From NCBI GenBank assembly GCA_017455585.1, contig JAFSZU010000155.1, positions 1 through 34,545 on the forward strand: a stretch of DNA of 34,545 bases, given 5' to 3'. The notes beneath the pieces were generated by a model. It saw only the letters and a program-made list of their open reading frames with translations, did no database searches and was not told the DNA's origin. Of the stretch, positions 1 to 8,766 are shown one piece after another (within the stretch, counting starts at the first letter, position 1; each line of letters starts with the position of its first letter). A program made the translations under genes and the position numbers. This DNA comes from Bacteroidaceae bacterium. GTDB lineage: Bacteria > Bacteroidota > Bacteroidia > Bacteroidales > Bacteroidaceae.

Positions 1-131
1 ACCGCTCTGCGGTCATATTGAGGATCAACCGCACACGCAGTTTGGATATTTCTGGGGAAAATGCCCTCCCCGGACATGATTTTCCGCAAATAATTGACGA
101 ACCTGCGGCCCGTTTCAAAGAAAATGTGTAT
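1..131. other. Left edge, no gene assigned
   Basis: I see no convincing gene here. A plus-strand frame stays open from about 3 to 165, and a short minus-strand frame runs off the left edge. Neither has recognisable motifs or a good start. The segment may hold the end of a gene that lies outside the window. Confidence 0.3.
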
Positions 132-204
132 CTTTCCTCTAAAGAAAACTTAATTTCTTTATAGGACTGGCTTATATTTCGCGATATTTATCTATATTTG
201 CAGC
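132..204 (+). promoter_or_regulatory. Promoter region of the toxin-antitoxin operon
   Basis: TATATTTG at 193-200 matches the Bacteroidetes -7 consensus TAnnTTTG and lies about 30 bp before the antitoxin start. No clear -33 TTTG is visible. At 141-160 there is a perfect inverted repeat, AAAGAAA and TTTCTTT with a 6-nt spacer, which could be an operator. The whole block resembles the promoter of the PUL at 1085-1156. Confidence 0.6.
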
Positions 205-231
205 GTAATTGCATTAAAGACATCGAAAAGT

Positions 232-519
232 ATGGAAGCAACTGTTAGGAAAAGACGTACCACTCACCCCATCACCCACTACTGGGGATTGGTGAAGGAC
301 ATGGACGACAGCCAGAAACTGCAGCTTATAACGATGCTGGCAGAAAGCGTAAAGCCTGCCCCGGCAGAGCCGAAGAAGTCCAGGAAAAAGAAGTTGGACA
401 TAGACGACATTTATGGAGGATGGAACGACGATTACTTCATGGATGCAGATGAGTTGGTGAAACTTCTCAAGGAGTCACGCCATTTCAAAGACCGCACTAA
501 ATTCTGGGACGAGCTATGA
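232..519 (+). CDS. Putative VapB-like antitoxin
   Basis: This 95-residue protein is rich in Lys, Asp and Glu. Its central Lys/Arg-rich stretch (about residues 46-55) is followed by an acidic C-terminal half. I do not recognise a specific DNA-binding fold. The antitoxin role is inferred from position: it directly precedes a PIN-domain toxin, and its TGA overlaps the toxin ATG (ATGA), the usual translational coupling of type II toxin-antitoxin pairs. The acidic C-terminal part would be the likely toxin-wrapping segment. The ATG at 232 lies about 30 nt after the TAnnTTTG box. Such antitoxins normally repress their own operon, and the inverted repeat at 141-160 would be the obvious site. The role is likely; the family is unassigned. 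Confidence 0.65.
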   Translation: MEATVRKRRTTHPITHYWGLVKDMDDSQKLQLITMLAESVKPAPAEPKKSRKKKLDIDDIYGGWNDDYFMDADELVKLLKESRHFKDRTKFWDEL

Positions 520-941
520 AACGACAAAAGTATCTACTCGACACCTGCATCTGTGCCTACATCTTGCGCGGAAAATACGACTTGAACGAGCGGGTAAAGG
601 CCATAGGAGGTTTGGAAAACTGTTGTATTTCTGAGGTGACTATAGCCGAGTTGAAGTTTGGCAAGATTCTCGGACAATTGAAAGGAGGTCCGAAATATGT
701 AGAGCAACACATGGAACTGCTCATAGAGGCTGTTCAAGTCCTCCATATTGAGCCGTACTTCGATGTCTATGCCGATGAGAGAGCACGACTGGAACTGGCT
801 GGAACGCCGTCGCACGATGATTTCGACCTGCTCATCGGCTGCACCGCCGTCGCTGAGAATATGGTGATGGTGACACAGAACGTGAAGGACTTCAAGAATA
901 TCAAAGGCATAAAGATTGAGAACTGGATTCCTGAACAATAG
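516..941 (+). CDS. PIN-domain ribonuclease toxin, VapC-like
   Basis: This 141-residue protein has the length and pattern of VapC toxins, which are Mg-dependent endoribonucleases that cut tRNA or rRNA when released from their antitoxin. The first acidic residue is Asp9 in the motif LLDTCICAYIL. Glu45 lies in the motif TIAELKFG. The late acidic cluster falls around Asp101-Asp104 in DDFDLLIGCTA. The C-terminal TQNVKDF (about 120-126) is the usual PIN ending with Thr, Asn and Asp. All expected active-site acids are present, so it looks intact. The start overlaps the antitoxin stop. The exact RNA target cannot be read from the sequence. Confidence 0.87.
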   Translation: MKRQKYLLDTCICAYILRGKYDLNERVKAIGGLENCCISEVTIAELKFGKILGQLKGGPKYVEQHMELLIEAVQVLHIEPYFDVYADERARLELAGTPSHDDFDLLIGCTAVAENMVMVTQNVKDFKNIKGIKIENWIPEQ

Positions 942-976
942 AAGAGCTACTTTCCCCCCATAAGAAGAATTATCCG

Positions 977-1008
977 CCGCCGCGACTTTCCGCAAGGAGT
1001 CGCGGCGG
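977..1008 (+). terminator. Strong GC-rich hairpin after vapC
   Basis: CCGCCGCGACT (977-987) pairs perfectly with AGTCGCGGCGG (998-1008), giving an 11-bp stem and 10-nt loop. It lies 36 bp after the toxin stop. The T-tract behind it is poor, so it may be a terminator or an mRNA-stabilising end. It separates the toxin-antitoxin operon from the PUL. Confidence 0.6.
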
Positions 1009-1031
1009 TGTCGTTTGTGCTAATCGGGCAA

Positions 1032-1066
1032 AACAATTGGTTGACGGGCGCAGAACATTTGGTTGA
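1032..1066 (+). promoter_or_regulatory. 22-bp-spaced direct repeat, candidate activator site of the PUL
   Basis: AACAATTGGTTGA (1032-1044) and AACATTTGGTTGA (1054-1066) match at 12 of 13 positions and start exactly 22 bp apart, two helical turns. They sit about 80-115 bp upstream of the PUL -7 box. This is the expected geometry for a dimeric activator such as a hybrid two-component regulator. The regulator itself is not in the window. Confidence 0.5.
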
Positions 1067-1084
1067 GCGGTGCCAAACAATAAC

Positions 1085-1156
1085 CTTTCCTCTAAGAAAT
1101 CTTAAATTCTTTAACGAATGGGAATCTATTTCACATTATTTATATATATTTGCAGC
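1085..1156 (+). promoter_or_regulatory. Promoter of the PUL operon
   Basis: TATATTTG at 1145-1152 matches the TAnnTTTG -7 box, and the PL11 start codon lies about 50 bp downstream. No good -33 TTTG is seen, which fits an activator-dependent promoter. The block aligns with 132-204 over about 73 bp with one 1-bp gap, at roughly 80% identity by eye. That region includes a weaker version of the inverted repeat (AAGAA and TTCTT, 1094-1111). Confidence 0.65.
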
Positions 1157-1203
1157 CGAAAGACTGCGATAACGGAATTTGAAATGTTAATAGATAGGAT
1201 ATA

Positions 1204-4200
1204 ATGAAAGCCATGATTGAGGTAATGCCCAGACGGGTGTCCGTTAGCATGAGTACAAGCCGCAGGAAAAGGATGCTTCCTGTTTTCAGATTACTGCTGG
1301 CGGCAGTGATTCTTCTGCCGCAGTTGACGACCGCGCAGCGCATCCAGCAGCCGCTGGGGCGCGGTGTCGTGGCGGTGAAACGCACAGGCACCAGCCGCAC
1401 CGGCGACGGCGGCAGTGGTGCCCTGATCTCGTGGCGCAAGCTGGCGCAGGAACCCGAGGGCACCACCTACAACGTCTATCGGCGCGCCAAGGGTGCCGAC
1501 TCGTGGACGAAGCTGAACGCCAAGCCGCTGGCGAAGACCAACTACACGCCATCGTCTCTCACGGCGAACACGGAATATGCCGTCAGTGCCGTCACAGACG
1601 GCGTGGAGGGACCCATCAGTACACCTTATCTATATAATGCGCGCGCGTGGGACAATGTGTGGTTCGACTTCGACTTCGACGATACCGTCATCCGCCGCGA
1701 CGACTACCGCACCAAGTTCGTCTGGCCCATGGACCTCGACGGCAACGGCGAGGTGGACGCCGTGGTGGTGGATCGTCTGTTTGCCGGAGCCACCGGCGGC
1801 GACGATGCTGAGGATGCGCAGGACAACACCGCCACCACCAGTCACAAGCTCCAGGCCTACCGCCTGGACGGCACCCTGCTGTGGACGGTCGATATGGGAC
1901 CGAACGTGAACATCTGCGGCGGCCAGAACGACATGGTGTTGGCCTACGACATCGACTGTGACGGCCGATGCGAGGTAATCATTCGCAGCAGCGACGGCAC
2001 CCGCTTCTGGGACAAGGCCGGCGAGACGTGGGGCAAGTATGCCTGCGGCAGCAGCCAGGCCGATACCGACCGCGACGGCATCACCGACTACCGCACACAG
2101 ACCCGGCGCAACCCGCCCTTCTATATCTCGGTGATTGACGGACAGACGGGCGAGGAGAAGGCCTGGGCCGAGGCCATCTACATTCAGATGACAGACGGCA
2201 CAGACAGCTACAGCCGCGACAACCGCAGCAGCTACAGGAACTTCGGCTACGGTGCCATGGAGGGACACTATGGCATCGCCTATCTCGACGGCATACACCC
2301 CTCGCTCGTCATGGAGTGTGCCGACCGTGAGAGCGGTGGCCTTCACCATGTCTATGTGCTCTCCTGGGATTTCGACTGGAGCGGCGGGACACCGTCCAAC
2401 TGGCATCACAGCCACACATGGTCGGCCAATGACAAACGGCCATTGTGTTCCGAGTTCCACCAGATACGCATCCTCGACAGCGACGGCGACGGCCGGGACG
2501 AGCTGTGGACCGGCGGCTACGGTGTGAACCCTGCACAGAACCGTTACACCTCGACAGGCATCGGCCACGGCGACCGCTTCATCATCAGCGACATAGACCC
2601 GGAGCATCCGGGAATCGAAGGCTTTGCCATCCAGCAGAGCGCGCTGCTGGGCCAACTCATCTACGACGCGGCCACGGGCGAGCGCCTCAAGGAGTGGTAC
2701 CTGCCCAGCGTCTATGACGTGGGGCGCGGAGCCTGCATGGACATCGACCCCAGCCACAAGGGCTATGAGCTCTACAGCTTCACCGACGACTACATCTACG
2801 ACTGCAAGGGCGACGGCACCGGCGAGACGCGCTCGCAATGGGGCATCAGCACCTGCTTCGAGGGCTGCTGGTGGAACGGCGACCTGCTGCGCGAGGAGCT
2901 CTCATCGCCCGGCGGCAAGGGCTGGGGCACCAACCTCATGGTGACCACCGTGCGCGGCAAGGCACGCCTCATCGAGTTCTCGCGCGAGTCCAGCTGGGGC
3001 ACCATGGCCGCCACCGGCACGCGACCCGCCTTCATGGGCGACATCGTAGGCGACTGGCGCGAGGAGGTCATCCTGGCCAAGCAGAGCGATGACCACAGCA
3101 CGGGACTCACGGGCTACACCACCAACCTCCCCACCAGCTACAGCATCTACTGTCTGCAGCAAGACCCGCACTACCGCGGCGACTGCACCACCCGCGGCTA
3201 CTACCAGCACCCCAACACGGGCTTCTACCTGGGTGCCGACATGCCGCTGCCGCCGCTGCCGCCGGTCTTCACGGCCGACCTGCGCTACCGACAAGGCGCA
3301 TGGAGCCAGGGCGCAACGGGGTTCACCACATACGACCAGACACAAGGCAAGGTCTTTGCCAACGGCCAGAGCGTCATCTTCGACCTCACAGGCGACAATG
3401 CTTCCACCATCGACATCACGGGCGACGTGCAGCCCAGTGCCACCTACCTGATGAACCCACGCGGCAAGGACTATACCTTCAGCGGCAACCTGGGCGGCGA
3501 GGGCCGTATCCTGAAATCGCAACTCGGCACAGCCACCTTCAACGGCGACCTCTCCACCACAGGCACCACGATTATCGGCGAGGGCACACTGGCCGTGAAT
3601 GGCAGCATCGCAGGTCCCGTGGAGCTACGTGCCAAGGGAACGCTGAGTGGCCAGGTGACGCTGCAGGACACCATCACCTTCGAGGGTGCCCTGAACTACG
3701 AGGGCTGCCGTCTGCTGGCCGGGAACCATCTGATCTGCTCAGAGAAAAGCATGACACTGCCGGGCAATGTCTATCTGGAAATCAATACAAAACGGGTAGA
3801 TAACGGAGCCGACACGGAGCCGACCTACCTCTCCGGCTACCTCACGGTCGAGGGTGACCTGACGTTCAAGGGCACCAACTACATCACCGTGAACCTGGAC
3901 AGCGAGGATGCCGCCACCTACGACGTGGCACGATGCACCGGCACCCTGACCTGCGACGTCAGCAAGCTGAAGGCCCGCGGGCTGGAAGGCATCAACTATG
4001 ACTTCTCCATAGACGACAACCGTCTGGTGCTCATCATACACAGTTCCCGCCAGCCGCAGACCATCGTCTGGACCGGAGCACTGGGCAATGCATGGAACTA
4101 CAAGGACCAGAACTTCCTCCTTGGTGACCAGCCCACCGCTTTTGTCACCGGCGACAGCATCGTCTTTCCCGAAGATGCCGGACGGTACACCATCACGCTG

Positions 4201-5703
4201 TCCGACAAGATGGTGACCGGCGGCGTGCGCTTCACCCACGACTATTCCACCTACACCTTCAACGGTGACGGTGGCTTCAGCGGCGAGGGCGACCTGGTGA
4301 TGGACGGCGCCGGAGCACTGGTGCTCAACACCACCAAGAGCGACTACACCGGCAAGACCGTCCTCAACAACGGCTCTGTGACGGTGAAGAATCTGGAGAA
4401 CCAAGGCACGGAGAGTTGCTTCGGTGCCGGTTCCGTCATCGAGATCGGCAAGGCCGTGCTCACCGTCAACCACACCAACGCGGCCACAGACCGCAGCGTG
4501 GTGCTCACAGACACCGCCGCCATCAACGTGCCCGCCAACAGCACCACTTCCCTGCAGTCGGCCCTCACCGGCAAGGGCTTCCTGGTGAAGCGCGGCCCCG
4601 GACAGCTCAACCTCAACTACGGCGGCAGCAACGGCTATGCCGGAACCATCCTTGAGGCCGGAACCCTCTCGCAGGGAGCATGGAACGCCACCCTGGGCAA
4701 GAGCGGCTCAAAGATCGACGTGACGGGCAACGCCACCATCCGCGTCTTCAACAACAACAGCACCAGTGCCGTGCCCACACTCAACAACGCCATCACCGTT
4801 GAGCAGGGCAAGACGCTCACCATCAGCACCGGACAACGCTGTAAGGTGCAAGGCTCGCTCGCTGGCACAGGCACCGTGAAGATCAGCTTCCCCTACGTGC
4901 GCGGCGATTTCTCCACGACCCTCACCAACTTCGAAGGTGTGCTCAACCCCACCAGCGGACAGTTTCGCCTCACCTCCGGCATGAACATGCAGAAAGGCAC
5001 CTTCACGATGGGTGACGGTGTCTATGCCGTGGGCGTGCAGAGCCAGAGCGGCTCGGAAACCAACTTGACGCACAAGATTGGAGCGTTGACCTCCACCGCC
5101 GCCGATGCGCAGCTCGCCAACGGCACATGGAATGTGGGCTATCTGGGCACCAATACCACCTTCGCCGGCATCATCGGTGCCAACGCCACGCTGAACAAGC
5201 ACGGCGAAGGCACACTCACCCTCACCGGCACCAGCACAGGCAAGGTAGTGATCGTGGAAGGCACCATTGCGGGCACCGGCACCGTGGGCACCCTCACCGT
5301 GCAGAAGGGCGGCGCGCTCCTCGTCCGCGGACGAGGTGCCAGTGCGCTCGATGTGCTGAAAGTCAGCGGCAAGGTAACCCTCAGCAGCCCCGTCCTGCGC
5401 ATGGAGCGCGCCTCCGGCTCCTGGAAAGCCGACACAGACTACCAGCTCTTCACGGGAGCTGTCACGCTCACAGGCACACCCACCTTCGAACCCGCCGTGC
5501 CCATGGAAGGCTACAAGTGGGATTACAGCCTGCTCAAATCCAATGGCATCATACGCATCATCGAAGACACAACGGGACTTGACGACATCATAAATAGTAA
5601 ATCGTCTGACCATAATTCTGTTTACGACCTCAGTGGTCGCCGTGTGCAAAGAACCAAAGGCGGGATATTCATCCAGAACGGTAAAAAGATACGGGTTCAA
5701 TAA
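1204..5703 (+). CDS. Secreted PL11 rhamnogalacturonan lyase with autotransporter-type repeats and C-terminal sorting-like tail
   Basis: This 1499-residue protein has a basic N-terminus and hydrophobic core ending near residue 44 (LPQLTTAQ). The first ATG at 1204 is used, but residues 16 or 24 could also start a good signal peptide. Residues about 45-135 form the fibronectin-like domain that opens PL11 enzymes (motif GRGVVAVK ... SWRKL). Residues about 140-695 are the PL11 beta-propeller, with repeated Ca-binding acidic loops (DLDGNGEVD, DIDCDGRCE, DSDGDGRDE). PL11 cleaves the rhamnose-galacturonic acid backbone of rhamnogalacturonan-I by beta-elimination. Residues about 700-1440 are Gly/Thr/Asn-rich strands such as GEGTLTLTGT, like autotransporter-associated repeats. 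The last residues (YDLSGRR ... FIQNGKKI) resemble a type IX secretion sorting tail. PL11 enzymes are usually about half this length, so the fusion is unusual. Confidence 0.87.
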   Translation: MKAMIEVMPRRVSVSMSTSRRKRMLPVFRLLLAAVILLPQLTTAQRIQQPLGRGVVAVKRTGTSRTGDGGSGALISWRKLAQEPEGTTYNVYRRAKGADSWTKLNAKPLAKTNYTPSSLTANTEYAVSAVTDGVEGPISTPYLYNARAWDNVWFDFDFDDTVIRRDDYRTKFVWPMDLDGNGEVDAVVVDRLFAGATGGDDAEDAQDNTATTSHKLQAYRLDGTLLWTVDMGPNVNICGGQNDMVLAYDIDCDGRCEVIIRSSDGTRFWDKAGETWGKYACGSSQADTDRDGITDYRTQTRRNPPFYISVIDGQTGEEKAWAEAIYIQMTDGTDSYSRDNRSSYRNFGYGAMEGHYGIAYLDGIHPSLVMECADRESGGLHHVYVLSWDFDWSGGTPSNWHHSHTWSANDKRPLCSEFHQIRILDSDGDGRDELWTGGYGVNPAQNRYTSTGIGHGDRFIISDIDPEHPGIEGFAIQQSALLGQLIYDAATGERLKEWYLPSVYDVGRGACMDIDPSHKGYELYSFTDDYIYDCKGDGTGETRSQWGISTCFEGCWWNGDLLREELSSPGGKGWGTNLMVTTVRGKARLIEFSRESSWGTMAATGTRPAFMGDIVGDWREEVILAKQSDDHSTGLTGYTTNLPTSYSIYCLQQDPHYRGDCTTRGYYQHPNTGFYLGADMPLPPLPPVFTADLRYRQGAWSQGATGFTTYDQTQGKVFANGQSVIFDLTGDNASTIDITGDVQPSATYLMNPRGKDYTFSGNLGGEGRILKSQLGTATFNGDLSTTGTTIIGEGTLAVNGSIAGPVELRAKGTLSGQVTLQDTITFEGALNYEGCRLLAGNHLICSEKSMTLPGNVYLEINTKRVDNGADTEPTYLSGYLTVEGDLTFKGTNYITVNLDSEDAATYDVARCTGTLTCDVSKLKARGLEGINYDFSIDDNRLVLIIHSSRQPQTIVWTGALGNAWNYKDQNFLLGDQPTAFVTGDSIVFPEDAGRYTITLSDKMVTGGVRFTHDYSTYTFNGDGGFSGEGDLVMDGAGALVLNTTKSDYTGKTVLNNGSVTVKNLENQGTESCFGAGSVIEIGKAVLTVNHTNAATDRSVVLTDTAAINVPANSTTSLQSALTGKGFLVKRGPGQLNLNYGGSNGYAGTILEAGTLSQGAWNATLGKSGSKIDVTGNATIRVFNNNSTSAVPTLNNAITVEQGKTLTISTGQRCKVQGSLAGTGTVKISFPYVRGDFSTTLTNFEGVLNPTSGQFRLTSGMNMQKGTFTMGDGVYAVGVQSQSGSETNLTHKIGALTSTAADAQLANGTWNVGYLGTNTTFAGIIGANATLNKHGEGTLTLTGTSTGKVVIVEGTIAGTGTVGTLTVQKGGALLVRGRGASALDVLKVSGKVTLSSPVLRMERASGSWKADTDYQLFTGAVTLTGTPTFEPAVPMEGYKWDYSLLKSNGIIRIIEDTTGLDDIINSKSSDHNSVYDLSGRRVQRTKGGIFIQNGKKIRVQ
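5589..5623 (+). repeat. Possible degenerate heptamer island before the PL11 tail
   Basis: Two adjacent 7-mers, AAATAGT and AAATCGT (5592-5605), are near-identical. The following bases are only weakly periodic. The island sits immediately before the codons for the YDLSGRR tail motif, as in the GH5 gene. On its own this would not be convincing. Confidence 0.3.
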
Positions 5704-5706
5704 GAC

Positions 5707-8700
5707 ATGAGCATGAGACTGCACAAGATAACCTTCGCCACGTTGCTGGCGGTGACATTTGCGCTGGCATCGGCGGCGGCAGAGCGGCAGAGACTCAACT
5801 TCAACGGCGGCTGGCGATTGTGCGTCGGCGACGTGCCGGGGGCTGCCGAGGCGGCGTTTGACGACAGCGGGTGGCAGTGCGTGACACTGCCCCGCGCCTT
5901 CAACGGCGACGAGGCGTTCCGCAAGGACATCGTGGATTTGACGGATACGGTCGTTTGGTACAGGAAGGAGTTTCGCGTTGAGCGTTCAGCGTTGAGCGAG
6001 CGTAAATACTTCATCGAGTTCGAGGGCGTGCGCCAGGGGGCGGACTTCTATCTGAACGGTCGCCACCTGGGATTCAGCGAGAACGGGGTGATGGCCTGCG
6101 GGTTCGACTTGACACCGTATATAATGGAGGGCGAGAACGTGTTGGCCGTGCGCTGCGACAACAGCTGGACCTACCGCTCGCGCCGCCACAACAGCCGCTA
6201 CCAGTGGAACGACCGCAACTTCAATGCCAACTACGGCGGCATACCCAAGAATGTTTACCTGCACATCACAGACAAACTCTACCAGACACTGCCGCTCTAC
6301 TCCGACCTCGGCACCACCGGCACATACGTCTATGCCACCGACTTTGACATCGCAAAATGTCATGCCACCATCCATGCCGAATCGCAGGTAAAGAATGAAG
6401 ACACACGGCCTCATACATTCAGGATGGGAATGCTTGTGCGTGATCCGGAAGGAAAGATGAAGGTCTCCACGATGTCACCTGTCGTTACATTGCAACCTGG
6501 CGAGACCCGCATTCTGAAGGCCGCCAACACAGCACACGAATTGCATTTCTGGTCGTGGGGCTATGGCTACCTATATACTGTTGAAACATATCTTATTGAG
6601 AACGAACGGGAATTCGATAACGTGATCACCCGCACGGGCTTCCGCAAGACACAGTTCAAGGATGGCAAGATATGGTTGAATGACCGCTGCCTGATGGTGC
6701 ACGGCTATGCGCAGCGCACCAGCAATGAGTGGCCGGGCGTGGGGCTGAGCGTCCCAGCCTGGCTGAGCGACTACAGCAACGGGCTGATGGTGGCATCGGG
6801 CGGTAACCTCGTGCGTTGGATGCACGTCACGCCGTGGAAGCAGGACATCGAGTCCTGTGACCGCGTGGGACTCATCCAGGCCATGCCCGCCGGTGATGCC
6901 GAGAAGGATGTCACTGGTGCCCGCTGGGAGCAGCGCACGGAGTTAATGCGCGATGCCATCATCTATAACCGCAACAACCCCTCAATCCTTTTCTACGAGT
7001 GCGGCAACGAGAGTATCAGCCGCGAGCACATGCTGGAGATGAAGACCATCCGCGACGAGTATGACCCGCATGGCGGACGCGCCATCGGCAGCCGCGAAAT
7101 GCTGGACATCGACGAGGCAGAGTACGGAGGTGAGATGCTGTATATCAACAAAAGCCACAAGCACCCTATGTGGGCTATGGAATACTGTCGCGACGAGGGC
7201 TTACGCAAATACTGGGACGAATGGAGCTACCCCTATCATAAGGAAGGCGACGGCCCGCTATATCGCAATCAGCCCGCACCAGACTATAACCACAACATGG
7301 ATCAGTTTGCCATTGAGATGGTACGCCGCTGGTACGACTACTGGCGTGAGCGCCCTGGCACAGGCACCCGCGTCTCGTCGGGCGGCGTGAAGATTGTCTT
7401 CAGCGATACCAACACCCATCATCGTGGTGAGTCGAACTATCGTACCAGCGGCATCACCGATGCCATGCGCATCCCAAAGGATGCTTTCTTCGTGCATCAG
7501 GTGATGTGGTCGGGATGGGTAGAACCGGAAGAGGCAAAGACGTATATCATCGGCCACTGGAATTATAATAATGGTGAAGGAGTAATGGCGAAGGGTGAAG
7601 AGCTGAGGAAACCAGTCTATGTAGTGTCAACAGGCGATGAGGTGGAGCTGTTTCTGAATGGACGTTCGCTGGGTAAGGGTAGAGAGAGCTACCGTTATCT
7701 GTTTACTTTCGATAATGTGCCCTATGAACCAGGAGTGCTGGAGGCTGTAGCAAATGATGGAAGCCGATACAAGTTAGAGACCGTTGGTGAACCCTATCAA
7801 CTGAAACTGACGGCTATTGAGAACCCCGAGGGTACAAAGGCTGATGGGGCTGATATGGTGCTCTTTCAAGTGGAGGTGCTCGACAAAATTGGACGGCGAT
7901 GTCCGCTTGATGACCGTATGATCCACTTCGAGCTCTCGGGTGAGGCTACATGGATTGGAGGTATTGCCACCCGCAATAACCAGTCGTTGCAGCGCCCCGA
8001 TGACAATCGCCCGGAAGGGCTGCTCGACGCCGCCGCCACAAAGAATGTCTCGGACAACTACGTCGGTGCTATGTCCCTGCCTGTGGAGTGCGGCGTCAAT
8101 CGTGTGCTCGTCCGCACAACCACTCACGACGGCAAGATCTGCTTGACCGCCCGTGCCGACGGGTTACCGAAGACAGAGTTGAAAGTTAAAAGTTTAAAGG
8201 TGAAAGGTGAAGAATACCTGCCGCAGTTGACACTGAAAGGCCAACTGTCTCGCGGCGAAACACCAGTGATACCCTCCTATACAGAATTGGCCCGAGGCGT
8301 GAACATCGTTTCCGCAACAGCAGGTTATGATAGCGAGCACGCTGCATGCAGCTACGACGACAACGAGCTATCGGAGTGGAAGAACGACGGGCGACTCTCC
8401 ACCGCATGGATCACCTACAAGCTTGAGAAAGAAACCGTCATCGATGACATCTGCCTCAAACTCACTGGCTGGCGTCTGCGCAGCTATCCCCTCGAGATTT
8501 ATGCCGGCGAGACACTCATCTGGAGTGGCGAGACGGAACGCAGCCTCGGATATGTCCACCTGAAGCCCGTCACCCAGGTCAAGACCGATGAGGTCACTAT
8601 CCGCCTGAAGGGAGCCGGCAAGGACGAGGATGCTTTCGGCGGCATCGTGGAGGTGGCAGAACCCGCCGCCGGCGAGCTGGATCTTTTCAAGGCCAGGAAC

Positions 8701-8766
8701 GGCGGCGAGACCAAGAATGAGCTCCGCATCGTGGAGATAGAGTTTCTGGAGAAAAGCAATCAATGA
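5707..8766 (+). CDS. GH2 glycoside hydrolase (beta-galactosidase-like) with DUF4982 and C-terminal discoidin-like region
   Basis: This 1019-residue protein starts with a signal peptide (about residues 1-24, ending ALASAAA). A GH2 sugar-binding domain (about 30-210) with WYRKEF and YLNGRHLGF is followed by an immunoglobulin-like domain and the TIM barrel. The acid/base is Glu435 in ECGNES. The nucleophile is probably Glu492 in AMEYCRDEG, assigned only from spacing. About residues 610-680 resemble DUF4982 (GDEVELFLNGRSLG), and the C-terminus (about 860-1010) looks like a galactose-binding or F5/8-type sandwich. Such enzymes are common in rhamnogalacturonan PULs, where they remove galactose side chains; beta-galactosidase is therefore likely but not proven. 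The start is 3 bp after the PL11 stop. Three short heptamer-repeat islands lie in frame at 5975, 7571 and 8177, an unusual number for one gene. Confidence 0.85.
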   Translation: MSMRLHKITFATLLAVTFALASAAAERQRLNFNGGWRLCVGDVPGAAEAAFDDSGWQCVTLPRAFNGDEAFRKDIVDLTDTVVWYRKEFRVERSALSERKYFIEFEGVRQGADFYLNGRHLGFSENGVMACGFDLTPYIMEGENVLAVRCDNSWTYRSRRHNSRYQWNDRNFNANYGGIPKNVYLHITDKLYQTLPLYSDLGTTGTYVYATDFDIAKCHATIHAESQVKNEDTRPHTFRMGMLVRDPEGKMKVSTMSPVVTLQPGETRILKAANTAHELHFWSWGYGYLYTVETYLIENEREFDNVITRTGFRKTQFKDGKIWLNDRCLMVHGYAQRTSNEWPGVGLSVPAWLSDYSNGLMVASGGNLVRWMHVTPWKQDIESCDRVGLIQAMPAGDAEKDVTGARWEQRTELMRDAIIYNRNNPSILFYECGNESISREHMLEMKTIRDEYDPHGGRAIGSREMLDIDEAEYGGEMLYINKSHKHPMWAMEYCRDEGLRKYWDEWSYPYHKEGDGPLYRNQPAPDYNHNMDQFAIEMVRRWYDYWRERPGTGTRVSSGGVKIVFSDTNTHHRGESNYRTSGITDAMRIPKDAFFVHQVMWSGWVEPEEAKTYIIGHWNYNNGEGVMAKGEELRKPVYVVSTGDEVELFLNGRSLGKGRESYRYLFTFDNVPYEPGVLEAVANDGSRYKLETVGEPYQLKLTAIENPEGTKADGADMVLFQVEVLDKIGRRCPLDDRMIHFELSGEATWIGGIATRNNQSLQRPDDNRPEGLLDAAATKNVSDNYVGAMSLPVECGVNRVLVRTTTHDGKICLTARADGLPKTELKVKSLKVKGEEYLPQLTLKGQLSRGETPVIPSYTELARGVNIVSATAGYDSEHAACSYDDNELSEWKNDGRLSTAWITYKLEKETVIDDICLKLTGWRLRSYPLEIYAGETLIWSGETERSLGYVHLKPVTQVKTDEVTIRLKGAGKDEDAFGGIVEVAEPAAGELDLFKARNGGETKNELRIVEIEFLEKSNQ
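5975..6002 (+). repeat. In-frame heptamer island in GH2 gene (first)
   Basis: Four consecutive 7-mers, with GCGTTGA occurring twice and GCGTTCA and GCGAGCG as variants. They encode residues about 90-98 (VERSALSER), just after WYRKEF in the sugar-binding domain, where GH2 proteins have a variable loop. Confidence 0.6.
7571..7605 (+). repeat. In-frame heptamer island in GH2 gene (second)
   Basis: Five consecutive 7-mers of an ATGGTGA / ATGGCGA / AGGGTGA type, each starting with A. They encode a loop (GEGVMAKGEELR) between the HWNY strand and the following beta-strand of the DUF4982-like domain. Confidence 0.55.
8177..8211 (+). repeat. In-frame heptamer island in GH2 gene (third)
   Basis: Five consecutive 7-mers, for example AGTTGAA, AGTTAAA and AGGTGAA twice. 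They encode a Lys/Glu-rich linker (LKVKSLKVKGEE) between domains. The reverse complement of AGTTGAA matches the units of the array upstream of aspS (30684-30802). Confidence 0.7.

Noticed and set aside
3-165. Plus-strand frame at the left edge as the end of an upstream gene
   Set aside because: It runs through the promoter-like inverted repeat of the toxin-antitoxin operon and shows no conserved motif.
4708-5724. 338-codon open frame on the minus strand
   Set aside because: It is opposite the repeat region of the PL11 gene, and the low-complexity Gly/Ala/His translation is typical of a shadow frame.
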